Source of the DNA: a bacterium
GTDB lineage: Bacteria > Krumholzibacteriota > Krumholzibacteria > LZORAL124-64-63
Assembly (NCBI GenBank): GCA_021767885.1
Contig: JAASSM010000142.1
Location: 1-5,877, forward strand
Length of the DNA stretch: 5,877 nt
Direction: 5' to 3'
The notes below the pieces were generated by a model. That model was not told where the DNA came from and did no database searches. It saw only the letters and a program-made list of their open reading frames with translations. The first letter of the stretch is position 1. Each line of letters starts with the position of its first letter. A program made the translations under genes and the position numbers. Positions 3,838-5,877 of this stretch are shown here, piece by piece.

Positions 3838-5877
3838 ATGTCTGCTGCCACCACGCCGGTGGTCCTGCGGCGAGTGCTCGCCGCGGTCTCCCTGATCATG
3901 ATGGTCCTGCTGGTCTGCGGCGCCCTGCTCGCTGGCGGAGCGCTCGTGGCGGACCGGGCGCATGCGCAGGACCTGAGTCCGGAGCTGCTGCGCGAGGCGG
4001 CGCGGCGCAGCGGGCTGAGCGAGGAGGAGATCCTCCGGCGGTACCGCCAGCAGCAGGGGGGGCGGGGCGTCTCGGCGTCCGACACCACCGCCGCACCGGG
4101 GCGGAGGGGGCTGGAGGGGATCGACGATCGCGCGCCGGCCGGTCTGCAGCGGACGGCAGCCGACAGCGTAAGCCGGGCCGCCCAGCGAGCCGGTCGCGGG
4201 GAGGCGAGCTACTGGCTGGAGGCCCCGCAGGTCCGCCTGCCCCTGTCGGGCGAGGAGTTCACGGGCGCCGAGGCCGACTCGGTGCTCGCGCTGCTCGAGG
4301 AGCCCGCGGGTGCGGAGCTGGAGATCTTCGGGCGTTCGTTCTTCCGGCTGCCCGCGGCGGTGTTCGATCCACCGAGCTTCGGCCCGGTGCCCCGGGACTA
4401 CCTGATCGGCGTGGGCGACGAGATCGTGGTGGATGCCTGGGGCGAGGTGGAGTTCCGGGTGGAGCGCGTGGTGGACCGTGACGGGACCATCATCCTGCCG
4501 CGGGGCGGGAAGATCGTCTGCCAGAACCGCACCCTGGCCGCGGTGGAGGAGGCCGTGCGCGGCCGGCTGGCCGAGAGCTATGCGGGGATCAAGGACGGTT
4601 CGATCCAGCTGGACGTCTCGCTGGGGCGCCTGCGGGCGATCCGGGTGTTCGTGATCGGCGAGGTGGTCCAGCCCGGCGCGTACGAGCTGAGCTCGGTGGC
4701 CACGGTGCTCTCGGCGCTTTACGCCGCCGGCGGGCCCGGCGAGCAGGGGAGCCTGCGGCAGGTGTCGCTGCAGCGCGAGGGCGAGACCGTCGGCACGCTG
4801 GACCTCTATCGCTACCTGCTGGAGGGCAAGCGCGACGGCGACGTGATCCTGCGCGAGGGCGACACCATCCTGGTCCCGCACCGCGGGCGGACGGTGCTGC
4901 TGCAGGGCGAGGTGCGGCGGCCGGCGTTCTACGAGCTGCGGGCGGGGGAGACGCTGGATGATCTCGTCGATTTCGCCGGTGGGTTCACGGCGGCGGCGGC
5001 CACGGAATTCGTGGGCGTCGAACGGATCGTGCCGCCGGCCGAGCGTCAGCCGGACCAGCCGGACCGGACGTTCGTGAGCATCCCGCTGGATCAGCGGACC
5101 GGCGAGGTGGCCGATCCGGCTGCGGGCGTGCTGCTCGATGGCGACGTGGTGACCGTGGACGCCATCGAGGATCGGCTGTGGGGCTGGGTGGAGGTCGCCG
5201 GCAACGTGAAGCGGCCGGGGCGCTACGAGTGGCACCCGGAGATGTCGGTGCGCGAGCTGGTGGGCCGGGCCGGGGGGCCGTGGCCGGACTACCTGCGGGA
5301 GATGGCGGTGATCGACCGGATCGACCGGTTCGAGCGGTTCTCCTCGGTGACGGTGGAGCTGGGGCGGATCCTGCGCGGCGAGGGTCCGGACGTGCCGCTG
5401 CAGGAGCGGGACGTGCTGCACGTGTACTCCCAGGGCGAGATGATCGACCGCGAGACGGTGCGGGTGTCGGGGGAGGTGCGCGAGCCGGGCGTGATGGTCT
5501 ACCGGCGGGGCATGAGCCTGCGGGACGCCATCGTGCGGGCCGGTGGGATCCCCAACACGGGCGACCTCGGGCACGTGGAGATCCAGCGGCTGCAGGAGGA
5601 CAAGGTCTTCTCCGCGGCGGCGGTGCCGCCGAGCGGGCAGATGGTGGAGACCCTGACGGTGGATCTGTCGCCGGACTACCTGGAGAACGGGGGCGAGATC
5701 CTGCTCGAACCCTTCGATCACATCGTGGTGCGCCGACTGCCATGGTACGAGCAGCAGCGGCTGGTCGAGGTGCGGGGCGCGGTGTTCTACAACGGGAGCT
5801 TCGCGCTGGAGCGGGAGGACGAGCGGCTGTCCTCGGTGCTGGAGCGGGCCGGGGGGCTGAAGCCCACGGCGTACGCG
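3838..5877 (+). CDS. Secreted multi-SLBB polysaccharide biosynthesis/export protein (Wza-like), 3' end missing
   Basis: An uninterrupted frame of 680 codons runs to the window end with no stop, so the C terminus is missing. Residues 1-43 look like a type I signal peptide: Arg11-Arg12, a long hydrophobic stretch (13-38), and probable cleavage after AHA (41-43). Residues 44-74 are charged and probably helical, containing GLSEEEILRRY (59-69). A low-complexity linker follows to about 135. IFGRSFFRLPAAVF (163-176) leads into a Poly_export (Wza N-terminal) domain, about 185-262, with DYLIGVGDEIVVDAWG (187-202). SLBB-type beta-grasp repeats then begin near 268, 351, 448, 540 and 642, each with a GEVxxPGxY-like strand and most with a downstream AGG. 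Family knowledge: such proteins form the outer-membrane or periplasmic channel for capsule or exopolysaccharide. Cys27 lacks a proper lipobox (Val at -1), so it does not look like a Wza-type lipoprotein. The gene has its own promoter and ribosome binding site, separating it from the housekeeping operon. The polysaccharide exported is unknown. Confidence 0.9.
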   Translation, partial: MSAATTPVVLRRVLAAVSLIMMVLLVCGALLAGGALVADRAHAQDLSPELLREAARRSGLSEEEILRRYRQQQGGRGVSASDTTAAPGRRGLEGIDDRAPAGLQRTAADSVSRAAQRAGRGEASYWLEAPQVRLPLSGEEFTGAEADSVLALLEEPAGAELEIFGRSFFRLPAAVFDPPSFGPVPRDYLIGVGDEIVVDAWGEVEFRVERVVDRDGTIILPRGGKIVCQNRTLAAVEEAVRGRLAESYAGIKDGSIQLDVSLGRLRAIRVFVIGEVVQPGAYELSSVATVLSALYAAGGPGEQGSLRQVSLQREGETVGTLDLYRYLLEGKRDGDVILREGDTILVPHRGRTVLLQGEVRRPAFYELRAGETLDDLVDFAGGFTAAAATEFVGVERIVPPAERQPDQPDRTFVSIPLDQRTGEVADPAAGVLLDGDVVTVDAIEDRLWGWVEVAGNVKRPGRYEWHPEMSVRELVGRAGGPWPDYLREMAVIDRIDRFERFSSVTVELGRILRGEGPDVPLQERDVLHVYSQGEMIDRETVRVSGEVREPGVMVYRRGMSLRDAIVRAGGIPNTGDLGHVEIQRLQEDKVFSAAAVPPSGQMVETLTVDLSPDYLENGGEILLEPFDHIVVRRLPWYEQQRLVEVRGAVFYNGSFALEREDERLSSVLERAGGLKPTAYA

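Noticed and set aside
3838..3966. A lipoprotein signal peptide using Cys27, as in E. coli Wza
   Set aside because: The residues before Cys27 are Leu-Leu-Val; Val at -1 does not fit a lipobox, while AHA at 41-43 gives a good type I cleavage site.
3735..4481. A 248-codon + strand frame across the ribF end and SLBB start
   Set aside because: It overlaps the real SLBB gene in another frame, has Gly/Arg/Ala-rich low-complexity sequence and no domain.
3817..5721. A 634-codon - strand frame opposite the SLBB gene
   Set aside because: Its composition is dominated by His, Arg, Pro, Leu and Gln with no recognisable motif. It is the antisense of a gene with a signal peptide, Poly_export and SLBB motifs, a ribosome binding site and a promoter.
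1..5877. Mobile elements, CRISPR arrays, tRNA or rRNA genes
   Set aside because: No transposase or integrase motifs, no regularly spaced repeats, no tRNA-like cloverleaf and no rRNA sequence were seen by reading.

Overview
The window is very GC-rich DNA with short gaps between genes. It contains three complete genes and one partial gene, all on the + strand. The signal peptide and the Wza-type polysaccharide export protein point to a diderm (Gram-negative-type) bacterium. The multi-SLBB architecture, with an 'FGxxxF' motif ahead of the export domain, resembles proteins I associate with the FCB supergroup and related uncultured high-GC phyla such as Krumholzibacteriota, Eisenbacteria or Gemmatimonadota. 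That placement is an inference at low confidence.

Layout: Bases 1-220 hold no gene I can support. They contain a perfect GC hairpin (42-67) and a run of G tracts (146-177). Bases 221-3757 form a compact operon: an RbfA-NrnA fusion (221-1600), truB (1607-2629, forced TTG start) and ribF (2636-3757). Both intergenic gaps are 6 nt. The order rbfA / DHH phosphoesterase / truB / ribF is the conserved bacterial translation cluster that usually follows nusA-infB, so infB probably lies upstream of the window. Here rbfA and the DHH phosphoesterase gene are joined into one reading frame.

Bases 3758-3837 are an 80-nt gap with a good sigma70-like promoter (TTGAAC-N17-CATAAT, the -35 overlapping the ribF stop), an inverted repeat and a strong Shine-Dalgarno. 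A new transcription unit then begins with a secreted polysaccharide export protein carrying at least five SLBB repeats (3838 to the window end). That gene has no stop in the window and runs off the 3' edge.

How the genes work together: the first three serve RNA and cofactor housekeeping. RbfA acts in 30S maturation, NrnA in nanoRNA and pAp turnover, TruB makes pseudouridine 55 in tRNA, and RibF makes FMN and FAD. The fourth belongs to cell-envelope polysaccharide export and is probably regulated separately. The most notable observation is the RbfA-NrnA fusion. I found no mobile element, CRISPR array, tRNA, rRNA or clear undescribed system.
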